The notes: a model not told the origin generated them from the sequence alone. Positions 19,753 to 28,383 are shown, numbered from the stretch's first letter. The stretch is DNA of 64,000 nt from Saccharothrix syringae (GCF_009498035.1 NZ_CP034550.1:6758001-6822000); one strand, 5' to 3'. A program made the numbers and translations.

Positions 19753-20706
19753 GTGAGGATCTTCGACGAGGCCGCCGTCCGGGAGCTGCTGCCGATGAGC
19801 GCGGCCATCCCGGTGATGCGCGAAGCGCTCCGCGCGTTCAGCGCCGGGCAGGTGCACCAGCCGCTCCGCACCATGGTCCCCGGGGCCGACGGCGACGTGC
19901 TCGCCGTGATGCCCGCCTTCGTCTCGTTCGGCGGTGGGCGCGGCATGTTCGGGTTGAAGGCCATCGCGGTCAAACCCGGCAACCCGGCTCGCGGCCTCGA
20001 CCCGCACCCCGGGCTCGTCCTGGTGCTCGACCCGGACACCGCGGCGCCGGTCGCGGCGGTCGACGGCACCAGCCTGACCGCGATCCGCACGGCCGCGGTG
20101 TCCGCGGTCGCCACCGACGCGCTCGCCCGCCCCGACGCCGGCGTCCTGGCGCTGCTCGGCTCCGGGACGCAGGCGCGGGCCCACCTGGAAGCCCTCGCGC
20201 TGGTGCGGGAGCTGCGAGAGGTCCGGGTGTGGAGCCGCGACCCGGAGCACGCCCGCGCCTTCGCGGAGTCGGCCGCCGGGCGCCGGGTGGTGCGGGCCGG
20301 TTCGGTGGCCGAGGCCGTCGACGGCGCCGACCTGGTCTGCACCACCACGTCGAGCCCGACGCCGCTGCTGGAGGCCGGCATGGTGGCGGCGGGCGCGCAC
20401 GTCAACGCGGTCGGCGCGGTGTTCCCCGACCACCGCGAGCTGGCGGGGGACCTGGTGGCACGGGCCGGGGTGTTCGTGGACAGCCGCGAGTCGGCCCTGG
20501 TCGAGGCCGGGGACCTGCTGTCGGCCGTGCGGGAGGGCCACTTCGCGGCGTCGGGCATCCGGGCCGAGATCGGCGAGGTGCTGCTGGGCCGCCACCCCGG
20601 CCGCGGCGGTGACGACGAGGTGACGGTGTTCGAGTCGCTGGGCCTCGCGGTGGAGGACGTCATGGCCGCCCGGCACGTGTGGGAACGCGCCGCCGGCCTC
20701 GGCTGA
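19753..20706 (+). CDS. Ornithine cyclodeaminase / mu-crystallin family dehydrogenase
   Basis: 317 residues. The family signature is clear: GLKAIAVKPGNPARGL near residue 65, the AAVDGTSLTAIRTAAVSAVATDAL block, and the NAD-binding GSGTQARAHLEAL. In true ornithine cyclodeaminase a catalytic Asp sits in a TADK motif; the matching stretch here reads TTTSSPTPLLEAGM, so that Asp is absent. This points to another reaction of the family, such as a ketimine/imine reductase or amino-acid dehydrogenase, rather than conversion of ornithine to proline. The GTG at 19,753 follows a GGGGG ribosome site by 5 bases. An upstream GTG at 19,735 would overlap the dehydrogenase stop but has no ribosome site. It is the last gene of this rightward operon and probably prepares an unusual amino acid for the peptide. 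Confidence 0.85.
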   Translation: MRIFDEAAVRELLPMSAAIPVMREALRAFSAGQVHQPLRTMVPGADGDVLAVMPAFVSFGGGRGMFGLKAIAVKPGNPARGLDPHPGLVLVLDPDTAAPVAAVDGTSLTAIRTAAVSAVATDALARPDAGVLALLGSGTQARAHLEALALVRELREVRVWSRDPEHARAFAESAAGRRVVRAGSVAEAVDGADLVCTTTSSPTPLLEAGMVAAGAHVNAVGAVFPDHRELAGDLVARAGVFVDSRESALVEAGDLLSAVREGHFAASGIRAEIGEVLLGRHPGRGGDDEVTVFESLGLAVEDVMAARHVWERAAGLG

Positions 20707-20759
20707 CGGTGCGTCGGGTCCGGGGCAGGCGGCGCGTCAGGTGCGGGGCCGGTGGCGCG
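20707..20759. repeat. Short imperfect direct repeats between convergent genes
   Basis: The gap holds roughly two and a half copies of a 23-base unit resembling GGCGCGTCAGGTGCGGGGCCGG. The last copy runs into the 3' end of the oxygenase gene. No clear stem-loop terminator is seen. Confidence 0.45.
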
Positions 20760-21608
20760 TCAGGTCCACCAGATCAGCTCACCGCGGTCGTCGACCCCGG
20801 TGAAGCAGGTCAGCAGCAACCGCCTCCGGTCCCGGCCGACGGGTTCGCCACCCAGCACCGCGTGCACGAGGTTCCCGTTGATGACGCAGAGGTCGCCGGT
20901 CTCCACCGGGATGACCACGGACGGCACGCCGGTCAGCAGCTCGACCGGGTAGGGGAACCCGCTGTGCAGCAGGCCCAGCCGGTCCCGCGCGGCCTCGTCC
21001 GGCTCGACGTTCCACAGCTTGAGCTGCCCGGTGCCCGGGATCACCCGGGGGTAGACGTTGACCGCCACCACGCGCCGCAGCCGCTGGATCTCGAAGCCGG
21101 CCTGGAGGGGGTCGCCGAGCTGGGCCAGGTCGTCGTGCGGTTGCAGCAGGAACCGCCCCGCCTGGTTCCAGCAGACGGCTTTCGAGTCCCCGGCGGGCAT
21201 GCCGTGGTGCCGGGCCGCCCGGGCCGCCGGGACGACGCCGTGGGCCGTCAGCGACGAGCGGAACTCGGCGATCGGGTCGACGGCGTCCCGGTAGAGGTCG
21301 CGCACCGCGCTCGCCGACTTCTGCACCGAGGCCAGGTACTCCTCGGTGGTGCTGTCGACGTGCGAGGCGCCGACGAGGTAGCCCTCGACCCCGCCGACCC
21401 CGTCGCCGTAGCGCGGCGTGCGGGCCGTCGCGGGCGACCAGAAGTTCGCGACGATGCGCTCGCAGTCCGGGGCGGGCAGGTACGAGCGGACCCGGTAGGC
21501 GGCGAGTTCGCCGCGCAGCACGCGCGACACGGCGTCGTGGTCGACGACCCGGGTGGTCTGGTGCACCCGGAACGAGGTGTGCGGCAGCGACCGGCCGGTG
21601 ATGGTCAC
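20760..21608 (-). CDS. 2-oxoglutarate/Fe(II)-dependent oxygenase
   Basis: 282 residues. A plausible iron triad is visible: H158 and D160 in [11 protein letters not shown], and H249 in [16 protein letters not shown]. The [14 protein letters not shown] tail supplies arginines for 2-oxoglutarate. The C-terminal half has the double-stranded beta-helix pattern of hydroxylases with an EPD...[12 protein letters not shown] core. Members of this superfamily hydroxylate, desaturate or cyclise amino acids such as arginine, proline and leucine, free or carrier bound; the target here is unknown. The GTG start has a strong GGAGGGAGGAC site and overlaps the desaturase stop (GTGA), so the two are coupled. 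It is the last gene of the leftward amidinotransferase operon and converges with the cyclodeaminase-like gene across a 53-base gap of short GC-rich repeats. Confidence 0.85.
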   Translation of the reverse strand: MTITGRSLPHTSFRVHQTTRVVDHDAVSRVLRGELAAYRVRSYLPAPDCERIVANFWSPATARTPRYGDGVGGVEGYLVGASHVDSTTEEYLASVQKSASAVRDLYRDAVDPIAEFRSSLTAHGVVPAARAARHHGMPAGDSKAVCWNQAGRFLLQPHDDLAQLGDPLQAGFEIQRLRRVVAVNVYPRVIPGTGQLKLWNVEPDEAARDRLGLLHSGFPYPVELLTGVPSVVIPVETGDLCVINGNLVHAVLGGEPVGRDRRRLLLTCFTGVDDRGELIWWT

Positions 21609-22561
21609 GAGCGTCCTCCCTCCGCCCGGGCGCGGTGCAGCAGCGGCCGGCGGGTGTGCAGGAAACCGAGCATGGCGGGCAGCGGGCTGACGATCCGGGG
21701 CTGCGCGTCCAGCCGGGCCCGGTGCCGCCGCCGCACGGCCGGCAGCTGCGACCAGTGCGCGCTCGGGTTCAGGTGGTGCTCCTGGTGGTAGCCGTCGTTG
21801 AACGCGAGCCGGTTGTACAGCCGGCCGTAGTGGCTGACCGAGTCGGCGGCCCGGTTGTCCGGGTCGGCGCCGTAGTGCCGGTAGTAGTTCTGCACGTTCA
21901 CCATGACCAGCGCCAGGAAGTAGGCCGGCAGGTAGCAGAACAGGGTCCACTCCCAGGAGATCGCGGTGAGGGCGGCCAGCGACAGCCAGTGCGCCGCGCG
22001 GTCGACCCTGATCTGGCGCAGCTCCCTGCTGCGCCGGGGTTCCCGGCGCCAGGCCAGCGAGAGGAGCATCAGCTCACCGGCACCGGGCCTGGTCAGGCCC
22101 AGGAGGAGCGGCAGCTCGCGGCCGCGGTCGCGCAGCGACTGCAACGCCCCGCCGATCGCGTAGCGCAGCAGCGGCGCGTGTTCCCCGTTCTCGCCGTCCC
22201 GGTACGTGGAGGACAGGTCCTTCGTGGTGCCGGTCTCCCCCGGGGCGTCGTTGTTGTACCGGTGGTGGTTGCGCACGTGCATCAGCCCGTACGCCTGCGC
22301 GGACTGCCCGATGTTGACCGAGTTCAGCGCGGACGCCACCGCGTTCAGCCGGGCCGAGGCGAACCACGGCAGGTGGGTGAACAGGTGCGCCACGACGATG
22401 ATGTTGTACGCGGTCATCACGGCGAGCAGCGCGACCTGCGCCACGCGGCCCGGCCAGCCGGCCTGGGCCCAGGTGGCGGCGCACCAGAACATGACCGCGA
22501 AGTGGGTGAGGCTGCAGGCCACCAGCAGGCCGTCCCGCGGTGAAACCCTCCAGACGCGCAT
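21605..22561 (-). CDS. Membrane fatty-acid-desaturase-type di-iron oxygenase
   Basis: 318 residues. Three histidine clusters mark the membrane di-iron fold: HLFTH (about 61-65), [10 protein letters not shown] (about 95) and [12 protein letters not shown] near residue 260, with NYYRHYG between them. Hydrophobic segments lie around 9-50 and 190-225. The family covers acyl desaturases, hydroxylases and, in natural-product clusters, oxygenases that act on amino-acid or peptide chains. The ATG at 22,561 is chosen because AGGGGG lies 5 bases upstream; an in-frame ATG at 22,582 has no such site. It follows the amidinotransferase by 36 bases and is coupled to the 2OG oxygenase behind it, giving two different iron oxygenases in one operon. 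The substrate is not readable from sequence. Confidence 0.85.
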   Translation of the reverse strand: MRVWRVSPRDGLLVACSLTHFAVMFWCAATWAQAGWPGRVAQVALLAVMTAYNIIVVAHLFTHLPWFASARLNAVASALNSVNIGQSAQAYGLMHVRNHHRYNNDAPGETGTTKDLSSTYRDGENGEHAPLLRYAIGGALQSLRDRGRELPLLLGLTRPGAGELMLLSLAWRREPRRSRELRQIRVDRAAHWLSLAALTAISWEWTLFCYLPAYFLALVMVNVQNYYRHYGADPDNRAADSVSHYGRLYNRLAFNDGYHQEHHLNPSAHWSQLPAVRRRHRARLDAQPRIVSPLPAMLGFLHTRRPLLHRARAEGGRS

Positions 22562-22597
22562 GGCACCCCCTGGTAAGTGCATCCGTGGCCCGGATGC

Positions 22598-23668
22598 TCA
22601 GAAGTAGGACTCCAGGGCGCCGCTGCGCCGCACGTCCAGCGTGGCGCAGTGGAACGAGCCACCGAAGCTGTTGAAGTTGCGGAAGTCGCAGAGGACCGGG
22701 GTGAACCCGAACTCCTTGACCGCGGCGATCATCGGCTCGTCCTGCCGCTCGACCACCACCCGTTGTTCGTCCAGCACCAGCAGGTTCATGTTGATCCACT
22801 TGCTGGTCAGGTACAGCGGGTGCGACGAGGGGATCACCGGCTCCGGCGCGGCCCGCACGTCCCAGTCCCGGAACTGGCGGGGCACCTCGGGCACCCGGTC
22901 GGCGTTGATCAGCAGCTTGCCCGGCGCCAGCGGGACCAGGGTGGCGTCGATGTGCATCGGGTGCGCGTCGGCGAACTCGACCACGTGCACCCGGTAGTCC
23001 TCCCCCAGGTGCCGGCGCAGCCACTCGATGCCGAAGTCGTTGGTGACGTTGCTGCGCTGGACGAAGATGTCCCGGCCGCAGCGGACGAAGTCGGCGGCGT
23101 CGAACGTCGGCTCGAACTCGGTCACCACCAGCCGGACCGGGTCGGACTCGACCCAGTCCTGGTCGAACTGCTCGTCGGTCAGCTCCGGCTTCGGCGCGGC
23201 GGCCCACCCGGCACCGCCGCGGAAGTACTCCTTGAGCAGCGGGCGGTAGGCCAGCGACTCGTAGTAGCGGGAGCGCCAGGCCATCGGGCACTCGATGATC
23301 TGCTCGCCGACCACCAGCAGCGCGTCCCTCGGCATCGCCGCGTACATGCCGGTGCTGGTCCAGTCGAGCGTCCGGTACGGCCGCCCCTGCGCGATGGGCT
23401 CGGGCCGGCGCACGACCACGCCCTCGCTCTCCAGGATGTGCGCGAACTCGTCCAGCTCCGCGGCCGCGGCCGCGACCAGCTCCGGCGGGAAGGGCCGGCC
23501 GGCCATCCGGCGGAACGTCTCGTGCTGGTCGGCCGGCAGCACCGGGGGGAGGGCGAGGTGCCACCCCGGGAAGCAGGCCCCGTCGACGATGCCGACGATG
23601 ACCTCCTCCAACGGGTCCCACTCCGTGTACGAACGCACGGGGCTCGGCGACGCGGCTGGGTGCGGCAA
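22598..23668 (-). CDS. Arginine:glycine-type amidinotransferase
   Basis: 356 residues, close to the length of bacterial and eukaryotic amidinotransferases. The active cysteine is C341 in GGSFHCATLDVRR, matching the GGFHCWTCDVRR loop of human AGAT. The supporting Asp and His are in VRCGRDIFVQRSNVTNDFG and AHPMHIDATLVPL. The enzyme moves an amidino group from arginine to an amine, releasing ornithine. In this cluster it likely builds a guanidino side chain; the acidic pocket of A3 in the synthetase would suit such a residue (inference). The start is TTG at 23,668, 6 bases after GAGGAGA; no better start is in frame. It heads a leftward operon with the desaturase and 2OG oxygenase and is divergent from the GNAT gene, with a candidate operator between. 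Confidence 0.93.
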   Translation of the reverse strand: MPHPAASPSPVRSYTEWDPLEEVIVGIVDGACFPGWHLALPPVLPADQHETFRRMAGRPFPPELVAAAAAELDEFAHILESEGVVVRRPEPIAQGRPYRTLDWTSTGMYAAMPRDALLVVGEQIIECPMAWRSRYYESLAYRPLLKEYFRGGAGWAAAPKPELTDEQFDQDWVESDPVRLVVTEFEPTFDAADFVRCGRDIFVQRSNVTNDFGIEWLRRHLGEDYRVHVVEFADAHPMHIDATLVPLAPGKLLINADRVPEVPRQFRDWDVRAAPEPVIPSSHPLYLTSKWINMNLLVLDEQRVVVERQDEPMIAAVKEFGFTPVLCDFRNFNSFGGSFHCATLDVRRSGALESYF

Positions 23669-23769
23669 CGGTTTCTCCTCGCCGTGGGTGGCAGTTCCCG
23701 GTCGATCGGTGGACTTCGCGGACCCGAGCCGCCCGACCAGTGTGGTCCGGGGTCGCGCGCGCAGACCAT

Positions 23770-23783
23770 GGGACCTTGGTCCC
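23770..23783. promoter_or_regulatory. Second copy of the GGGACC-TW-GGTCCC inverted repeat
   Basis: GGGACCTTGGTCCC lies in the 195-base gap between the divergent amidinotransferase (start 23,668) and GNAT (start 23,864) genes. It matches the core of the palindrome at 14,829-14,870 at 13 of 14 bases. Both copies are preceded by CAT, and this one is flanked by direct copies of GCAGACC. The shared site at two divergent promoter regions of one cluster suggests a common regulator. Confidence 0.6.
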
Positions 23784-23863
23784 GCAGACCGCTCGGGCCG
23801 GTTGCGGGAGGCTCGGTGCCAGCGGAGGCCATGGCCCCGCGGAACGCGGATGGAGACCGAGCC

Positions 23864-24700
23864 ATGGATTCCCTACTCCGGCGGCGTCACCTGGAAGACA
23901 TCGTGGACACCGACACCGCCTACTTCGAAGCAGGCGCCGAGTCGTCGCGGGGCAACGGTTTCACCCTCGTCCGGACGCCCGGTCTCGAACACCTCGCCGC
24001 GGGCTGCCTGGCCGTCCGCGTCGAGCCACCCGCCACGGAGGAGGGCGCGCGTCGGTGGCGGCTCGACTTCGAGGGCGCCGTGCACCTCGCGGGCGGGCAC
24101 CGCTACCGGCTCTACCTGACCGACCGGGCACCCGCCCTCGAAACCGAGCTGCTCGCCCACGGGTACGCGCGGCGTTTCGAGTCGATGCTCGTCCGCGACC
24201 CGGAACGCGCACCGCGCGGGAGCACCCGGGTACGGCTGCGGGAGATCACGTCGGCGTCGGGCTGGGCCGAGAAGGTGCGCGTCGACGGCGGGTCCACGCA
24301 CGCCCCCGACGGCCACCGCGTCGACACCCGGTCATGGGCGGAGTACGAGCACCGGAAGTGGCGGAGCGGCATCATCCGCTACTTCCTGGTCGACGGCGCG
24401 GACGAGACCTGCGGCACGGTGGGCGTCGTGCGCTCGGCCACCGTGGTCCGGGTCAAGAACCTGCTCCTCCACCCCGGTTGGCGCGGGCTGGGGATCGCCA
24501 CCGAGGTCGCCCTGGCCGTCCACGCCACCGCCTCCGCGACCGGGCTGCCCGCCGGCCTCTTCGCGGCCGCCGGGGGCATCGCCGAACGCGCCTACCGGCG
24601 GGCCGGTTTCCGCGTGGTGGGCACCGTCACCGAATTCGTCCGCGAACCGGGCGGGCGGGGTCCCGCCGGAATCCCCACCGATCGGAAAGGGAGATCATGA
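23864..24700 (+). CDS. GNAT-family N-acetyltransferase-like protein
   Basis: 278 residues. The C-terminal half (about 190-265) carries the acetyl-CoA-binding layout: VRVKNLLLHPGWRGLGIATEVALAVH, where RGLGIA is the Q/RxxGxG/A loop, then a downstream AERAYRRAGFRVVG helix-turn typical of GNATs. The N-terminal half has a second, weaker alpha/beta unit, so this may be a two-lobed GNAT. The ATG at 23,864 has GGAGA 8 bases upstream; an in-frame ATG at 23,831 has its purine tract too close. The gene overlaps the MbtH gene by 4 bases. Possible roles are self-protection by acetylating the product or acylating a building block; the sequence does not tell. Confidence 0.8.
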   Translation: MDSLLRRRHLEDIVDTDTAYFEAGAESSRGNGFTLVRTPGLEHLAAGCLAVRVEPPATEEGARRWRLDFEGAVHLAGGHRYRLYLTDRAPALETELLAHGYARRFESMLVRDPERAPRGSTRVRLREITSASGWAEKVRVDGGSTHAPDGHRVDTRSWAEYEHRKWRSGIIRYFLVDGADETCGTVGVVRSATVVRVKNLLLHPGWRGLGIATEVALAVHATASATGLPAGLFAAAGGIAERAYRRAGFRVVGTVTEFVREPGGRGPAGIPTDRKGRS

Positions 24701-24921
24701 GCATCAACCCGTTCGACGACGAGAACGGCCGCTTCTCCGTGCTCGTCAACGAGGAGGGGCAGCATTCCCTGTGGCCGGCCTCCATCCCGGTCCCCCCCGG
24801 TTGGAGCGTCGCGTTCGGCGAGGACGGTCGAGCGGCGTGCCTGGACTACGTGGAGCGGAACTGGGTGGACATGAGGCCGAGGAGCCTCCAGGCCGCCATG
24901 GCGGAGGACGCCGACCGGTGA
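24697..24921 (+). CDS. MbtH-like NRPS accessory protein
   Basis: 74 residues with the family's hallmarks: NPFDDENGRFSVLVNEEGQHSLWP at the start, the IPVPPGWSVAFG segment and the ERNWVDMRPRSL motif. MbtH proteins bind adenylation domains and support their folding and activity. The ATG overlaps the GNAT stop (ATGA). Its stop codon lies inside a 30-base stem-loop shared with the convergent ligase gene. As the only MbtH gene in the window, it probably serves the adenylation domains of both the large synthetase and the A-T didomain. Confidence 0.95.
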   Translation: MSINPFDDENGRFSVLVNEEGQHSLWPASIPVPPGWSVAFGEDGRAACLDYVERNWVDMRPRSLQAAMAEDADR

Positions 24922-24939
24922 AGTCGTTCACCGGTCGGC
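24910..24939. terminator. Bidirectional stem-loop between MbtH and ligase genes
   Basis: Perfect 13-base arms (GCCGACCGGTGAA and its complement) around the loop GTCG. Both convergent stop codons lie within the arms, so the hairpin makes both proteins end in Ala-Asp-Arg. It lacks a U-tract, as is usual in high-GC actinomycetes. Confidence 0.75.
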
Positions 24940-26445
24940 CAACGACCGGCGCAGCAGCTCCTTGTCGGGCTTGCCCGCGTCGGTCAGCGGGAGCCGCCGC
25001 ACCAGGTGGACCCGGTGCGGCGCGTAGATGGCGCCCTGTTCGGCCGTGACGAAGGCGCGCACCTGTTCCGGTGTGACGCTGTGCCCCGGCCGCGTCACGA
25101 CGGCGGCGTGCACCCGTTCCACCGCGTCCGCGTCGGCCACCCCGAACACCGCCGCCCGGGCGATCGCCGGGTGGCGCACCAGCAGGTCCTCCAACGCGGC
25201 CGGGTACACGTGCCAGCCGAGCACGATCACCATGTCCTTGATCCGGTCGCACAGGTGCAGGTAGCCCCGCTCGTCGAGGTAGCCGACGTCCCCGGTGCGC
25301 ACCTCGCCGTCGCGCCACACCCGCGCGGTCAGCTCCGGGTTGCGCCAGTACCCCTTCGCGGCCGTCGGCGACCGCACGCAGATCTCCCCCGCCCGGCCGG
25401 TGGGCAGCTCGTCGCCGTCCTGGTCGCGGATCGTCACCCGCGCCCCGGGGACCGGGCGGCCGACGGTGGCGAGCAGCTCCGGTTCCAGGTGCTCCCGCGC
25501 GGACAGCTCGGAGATCACGCCCGCCTCGTTCTGCGAGTACACCTGCACCAGCACGGGACCGAGCAGTTCGACGGCCTGCGCGATCCGGGTCGGTGACGCG
25601 GCGCAGCTGCCGTAGTTGACCGCGCGCAGGCTGGACAGGTCGTGGTCGCCGAACGTCGGGTGGTCGATGATCTCGTACAGCAGCGGTGGTGCCAGGAGCA
25701 GCTCGGTCACCCGGTGGGCGGCAACGTCGGCGAGCACCTTCGCGGGGTCGAAACCCCGGTGCAGCACCAGTCGGCCACCGAGGCCGAGCACCACCTCGGA
25801 GAACGCGCCGCCGGCGTGGGCCAGCGTCGTGCAGAGCAGCACCACCATGTCCGCGTCGACCACCGTGCTCATGAGGTCGAAAAGGCTCGCCTGGGTCCCG
25901 TAGGCGACCTCGATCCCCTTGGGGCTCCCGGTGGTGCCGCCGGTGTACCGGATGAAGCAGACGTCGTCGGCGTCCACTTCGGTCGGCGTGACCGGACCGC
26001 CGGGAGCCTCGTCGGCCAACGAGAGCACGTCCTCCCACGCCCTCGTCGGGCCGAGGCCGAGCACCGTGGCGACCGGCGCCCGTTCGAGCACCTCCGCGGC
26101 CCGCCCGGCCAGCGCGGCGTCCACCACGAGCACGTCGGTGCCCACGTCGGCGACGACGCTCGCCTGCGCGGCCGCCGCCAGGCCGTTGTAGAGGAACGCG
26201 GTCCGCGCGCCGAGCAGGTTCGCCGCGTACCTGGCGGCCATGGTCTCGACCCGGTTCTCGGACAACAGGGTCACGCTCGACCCCCGCCGCACCCCCCTGG
26301 CCGCCAGCACGTGCGCGAACCGGTGGATCAGCGCCAGCAGCTCACCGCGGCGGATCGCGGTCCCGTCGGGTCGGTGGCAGGCGACCCGCTCGGGTCGCCC
26401 GCCCAGGGCGGCCAGCACCCGGTGCGTGTAGTTGTGGCTCACCAC
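24928..26445 (-). CDS. AMP-dependent acyl-CoA synthetase-like ligase
   Basis: 505 residues of the ANL superfamily. The AMP-binding loop reads IRYTGGTTGSPKGIEV (about 155-170). A YSQNEAG segment replaces the usual YGxTE, then come RTGDVGYLDERGYLHLCDRIKDMV and a C-terminal lysine in DAGKPDKELL. The fold fits fatty-acid or aryl acid ligases rather than NRPS adenylation domains, and there is no carrier domain. It begins with GTG two bases after the YciI-like stop, so it is the distal gene of a small leftward operon. It may activate a carboxylic acid that caps the peptide (inference); no acyl-group clue is available. Confidence 0.88.
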   Translation of the reverse strand: MVSHNYTHRVLAALGGRPERVACHRPDGTAIRRGELLALIHRFAHVLAARGVRRGSSVTLLSENRVETMAARYAANLLGARTAFLYNGLAAAAQASVVADVGTDVLVVDAALAGRAAEVLERAPVATVLGLGPTRAWEDVLSLADEAPGGPVTPTEVDADDVCFIRYTGGTTGSPKGIEVAYGTQASLFDLMSTVVDADMVVLLCTTLAHAGGAFSEVVLGLGGRLVLHRGFDPAKVLADVAAHRVTELLLAPPLLYEIIDHPTFGDHDLSSLRAVNYGSCAASPTRIAQAVELLGPVLVQVYSQNEAGVISELSAREHLEPELLATVGRPVPGARVTIRDQDGDELPTGRAGEICVRSPTAAKGYWRNPELTARVWRDGEVRTGDVGYLDERGYLHLCDRIKDMVIVLGWHVYPAALEDLLVRHPAIARAAVFGVADADAVERVHAAVVTRPGHSVTPEQVRAFVTAEQGAIYAPHRVHLVRRLPLTDAGKPDKELLRRSLADR

Positions 26446-26446
26446 G

Positions 26447-26746
26447 TCACCGCCGGTCGAGCCACAGGGTCCAGGGACGCACTTCCTTGATGCGCAGCAC
26501 CCCGTTCAGCGCCCACGGGTCCTTGGCGAAGGTGGACCGCACCTCGTCCTCGTCGGCCGCCACCACGGCGAGGAGCCCGACGTCCTCACCGCCGCCGTCG
26601 CCGATCGGGCCGCCGAGGATGATGACGTCGCGGTCGAAGAGGTCGTCGGCGAAATCCGAGTGCCCGTCCCACTCGGCCTGCTCCCGGATGCCCCGGGTGT
26701 GATCCCAACGGGGTCCCTTCGCTGTCGTCACGGCGAACACGGCCAC
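26447..26746 (-). CDS. YciI-like small protein
   Basis: 99 residues that fit the YCII-related alpha/beta-barrel family, often near-cytosolic dimeric enzymes or ligand-binding proteins of unclear role. The pattern is an N-terminal FAVTTAKGPRWDHTRGIREQAEW, a central IILGGPIGDGGGEDVGLLAVVAAD and a C-terminal VLRIKEVRPWTLW strand. It lies just upstream of the ligase gene with a 1-base gap and downstream of the small unknown gene. In peptide clusters, proteins of this class sometimes assist oxidative or cyclisation chemistry; no such role can be shown here. Confidence 0.7.
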   Translation of the reverse strand: MAVFAVTTAKGPRWDHTRGIREQAEWDGHSDFADDLFDRDVIILGGPIGDGGGEDVGLLAVVAADEDEVRSTFAKDPWALNGVLRIKEVRPWTLWLDRR

Positions 26747-26794
26747 GGCATCTCCTTTGTCCTGGTCACGAAAGGGCGGCCACCACGGGCCGTA

Positions 26795-27109
26795 CTACGG
26801 GTCGATCCCGAAGGACTTCAGCGGCAGCACGATGGTCTTGATCTCCCCGTGGACGACCCGCGAGAGGAAGGGGGAGGTCGCGATCGTGCGCCGGCAGAGC
26901 TCCCTGGCGATCGCCCGGGTCTCCTCGCGGTCCCGGCCGACCCGGTGCAGGGTCACGTACAGGCGGTCCCGCATGACCTGGGCGTGCACGTGCTCGATCG
27001 AGTCCTCGGGCGTCGCCGTGGCCCACGTCGCCTCCACGGCGGCGCTCTCCAGCGAGGCTTCGTCGGCGTGCGGGCCGCGGAGCCGCAGCACCACCGTCGC
27101 GTGGTTCAC
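26795..27109 (-). CDS. Small protein of unknown function
   Basis: 104 residues, family not recognised. The sequence reads as one compact alpha/beta domain: a strand (ATVVLRLRG), a helix-rich acidic middle, then DRLYVTLHRVGRDREETRAIARELCRRTIA, and a final strand before SFGIDP. There is no signal peptide or membrane segment. A GTG start is assumed; its ribosome site is weak. It sits 48 bases upstream of the YciI-like gene in the same direction, and codon use looks genuine. Confidence 0.6.
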   Translation of the reverse strand: MNHATVVLRLRGPHADEASLESAAVEATWATATPEDSIEHVHAQVMRDRLYVTLHRVGRDREETRAIARELCRRTIATSPFLSRVVHGEIKTIVLPLKSFGIDP

Positions 27110-27295
27110 GCAGCCACCGCGAGGGCCGTGGGCGGGAAAGAGCGAATGATCTTCGACATGACGGATCCGTCCCCAGAAAGCAGTTCCGACGAGTTGCGCC
27201 CCCGCGTTCCCCCGCCCGGTCGGCGACCGTGCCGCACGTCCCGCGGTGCGCCGGTCACGGCCGACCGGGTGACCACTGCCGGTTCCCGGTGCCCT

Positions 27296-28141
27296 TCACG
27301 CGCTCGCCCCCTCCTGCCGGACCCGTTTCCGGTACTCCGACGGCGAGCACCCCACCCACCTGCGGAAAACCCTGGCGAAGTTCTCCGGGCTCCGGAAGCC
27401 GCACCGCCTGCTGACCCGCGACACCGGCTCGTCGTCCGCCGCGAGCTGGTACCGCGCCGCGTCCACCCGCAGCCTGGTCAGGTACTGCAACGGCGTCTCG
27501 CCGACGGACTCGGAGAACCGGCGCGGGAAGTGGTACCGGCTGACCCCGGCGCGGGCCGCCAGCTGGTCCAGGGTGATGTCCTCCCCCAGGTTCTCCTCCA
27601 GGTACGCGATCACCTCCACCAACTGGTCGCGTTCCAGGCCCCCGGCGCCCTGCTGCCCGGTGGCCCACGGCGCGAGCAGGTAGTTCGCCAGGTACCGGGA
27701 CGCGCTGACCGCGTAGTCCTCCCCCGCCCCCAGCTCGCGCGCGTGGACCAGCACGGACACCATCGACGCCAGGTGCGGGTCCGGGTACCGGGGCGCGTGC
27801 GGCCTCAGCGCCTCCTCGACGGAGGCCGGGTGCGCCCGCGCGGCGTCCCGGAAGACCGCCGCGGGGAGCCGGGCGCAGGCGAGCTCGAAGGGCGGGTGCC
27901 CCGGCGGGGCTCGGCGGATCCGGACCAGCCCGCCCGGTGCGATCCGGCAGACCTCGCCCGGCACCAGGCCGGCGCGCCGCGCGCCGTCCCCGGTCTCGAC
28001 CTGGCACGACCCGCGCAACGGGGTGATGACGGCGACCCACTCGTCGGGCGCCCGGCACAGCAGGTCCTCGCCACCGGCGGGGGCGGTCCGCCGTTCCACC
28101 GCCAGCGATTCCCACGGCGACACGACTCGCGACGACGTCAT
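27296..28141 (-). CDS. AraC-family transcriptional regulator
   Basis: 281 residues. The C-terminal third (about 180-278) holds the two helix-turn-helix motifs of the family: DQLVEVIAYLEENLGEDITLDQLAARAGVSRYHFPRRFSESVGETPLQYL and VSRVSRRCGFRSPENFARVFRRWVGCSPSEYRKR. The N-terminal half resembles a cupin-like ligand-sensing domain, as in AraC regulators with an N-terminal binding fold. The ATG has GGAGG 8 bases upstream. It is divergent from a second AraC gene across 242 bases that contain no further gene. Likely a regulator of the peptide cluster, and one candidate to bind the palindromes at 14,829 and 23,770. Confidence 0.9.
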   Translation of the reverse strand: MTSSRVVSPWESLAVERRTAPAGGEDLLCRAPDEWVAVITPLRGSCQVETGDGARRAGLVPGEVCRIAPGGLVRIRRAPPGHPPFELACARLPAAVFRDAARAHPASVEEALRPHAPRYPDPHLASMVSVLVHARELGAGEDYAVSASRYLANYLLAPWATGQQGAGGLERDQLVEVIAYLEENLGEDITLDQLAARAGVSRYHFPRRFSESVGETPLQYLTRLRVDAARYQLAADDEPVSRVSRRCGFRSPENFARVFRRWVGCSPSEYRKRVRQEGASA

Positions 28142-28383
28142 CTGGACAACCTCCGGGGACGATTGTGCGAACCGACCGGGTGACCTCGATCAGTAATTCA
28201 GCGCACGAATCCTGCCCCGAAGTGCAGTGATCGCCCGGGAACGCGTCACGGCCGGAAGGAATCTGCTGCACTGGGACCCGACCGGCTCGACCATCGGCGC
28301 TCCACCTCTCCGTCGGGGTCCACTGCCTTTCCTCGAGTCGACCGTACGAGCAGGCCGGGAACACCGACTAGGGCGAAGTTGAC

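Noticed and set aside
19735..19753. Upstream GTG start for the cyclodeaminase-like gene
   Set aside because: It overlaps the previous stop but lacks a ribosome site; GTG at 19,753 has GGGGG at good spacing.
19753..20706. Ornithine-to-proline route feeding the A4 proline domain
   Set aside because: The enzyme lacks the cyclodeaminase Asp, and proline is available from primary metabolism.
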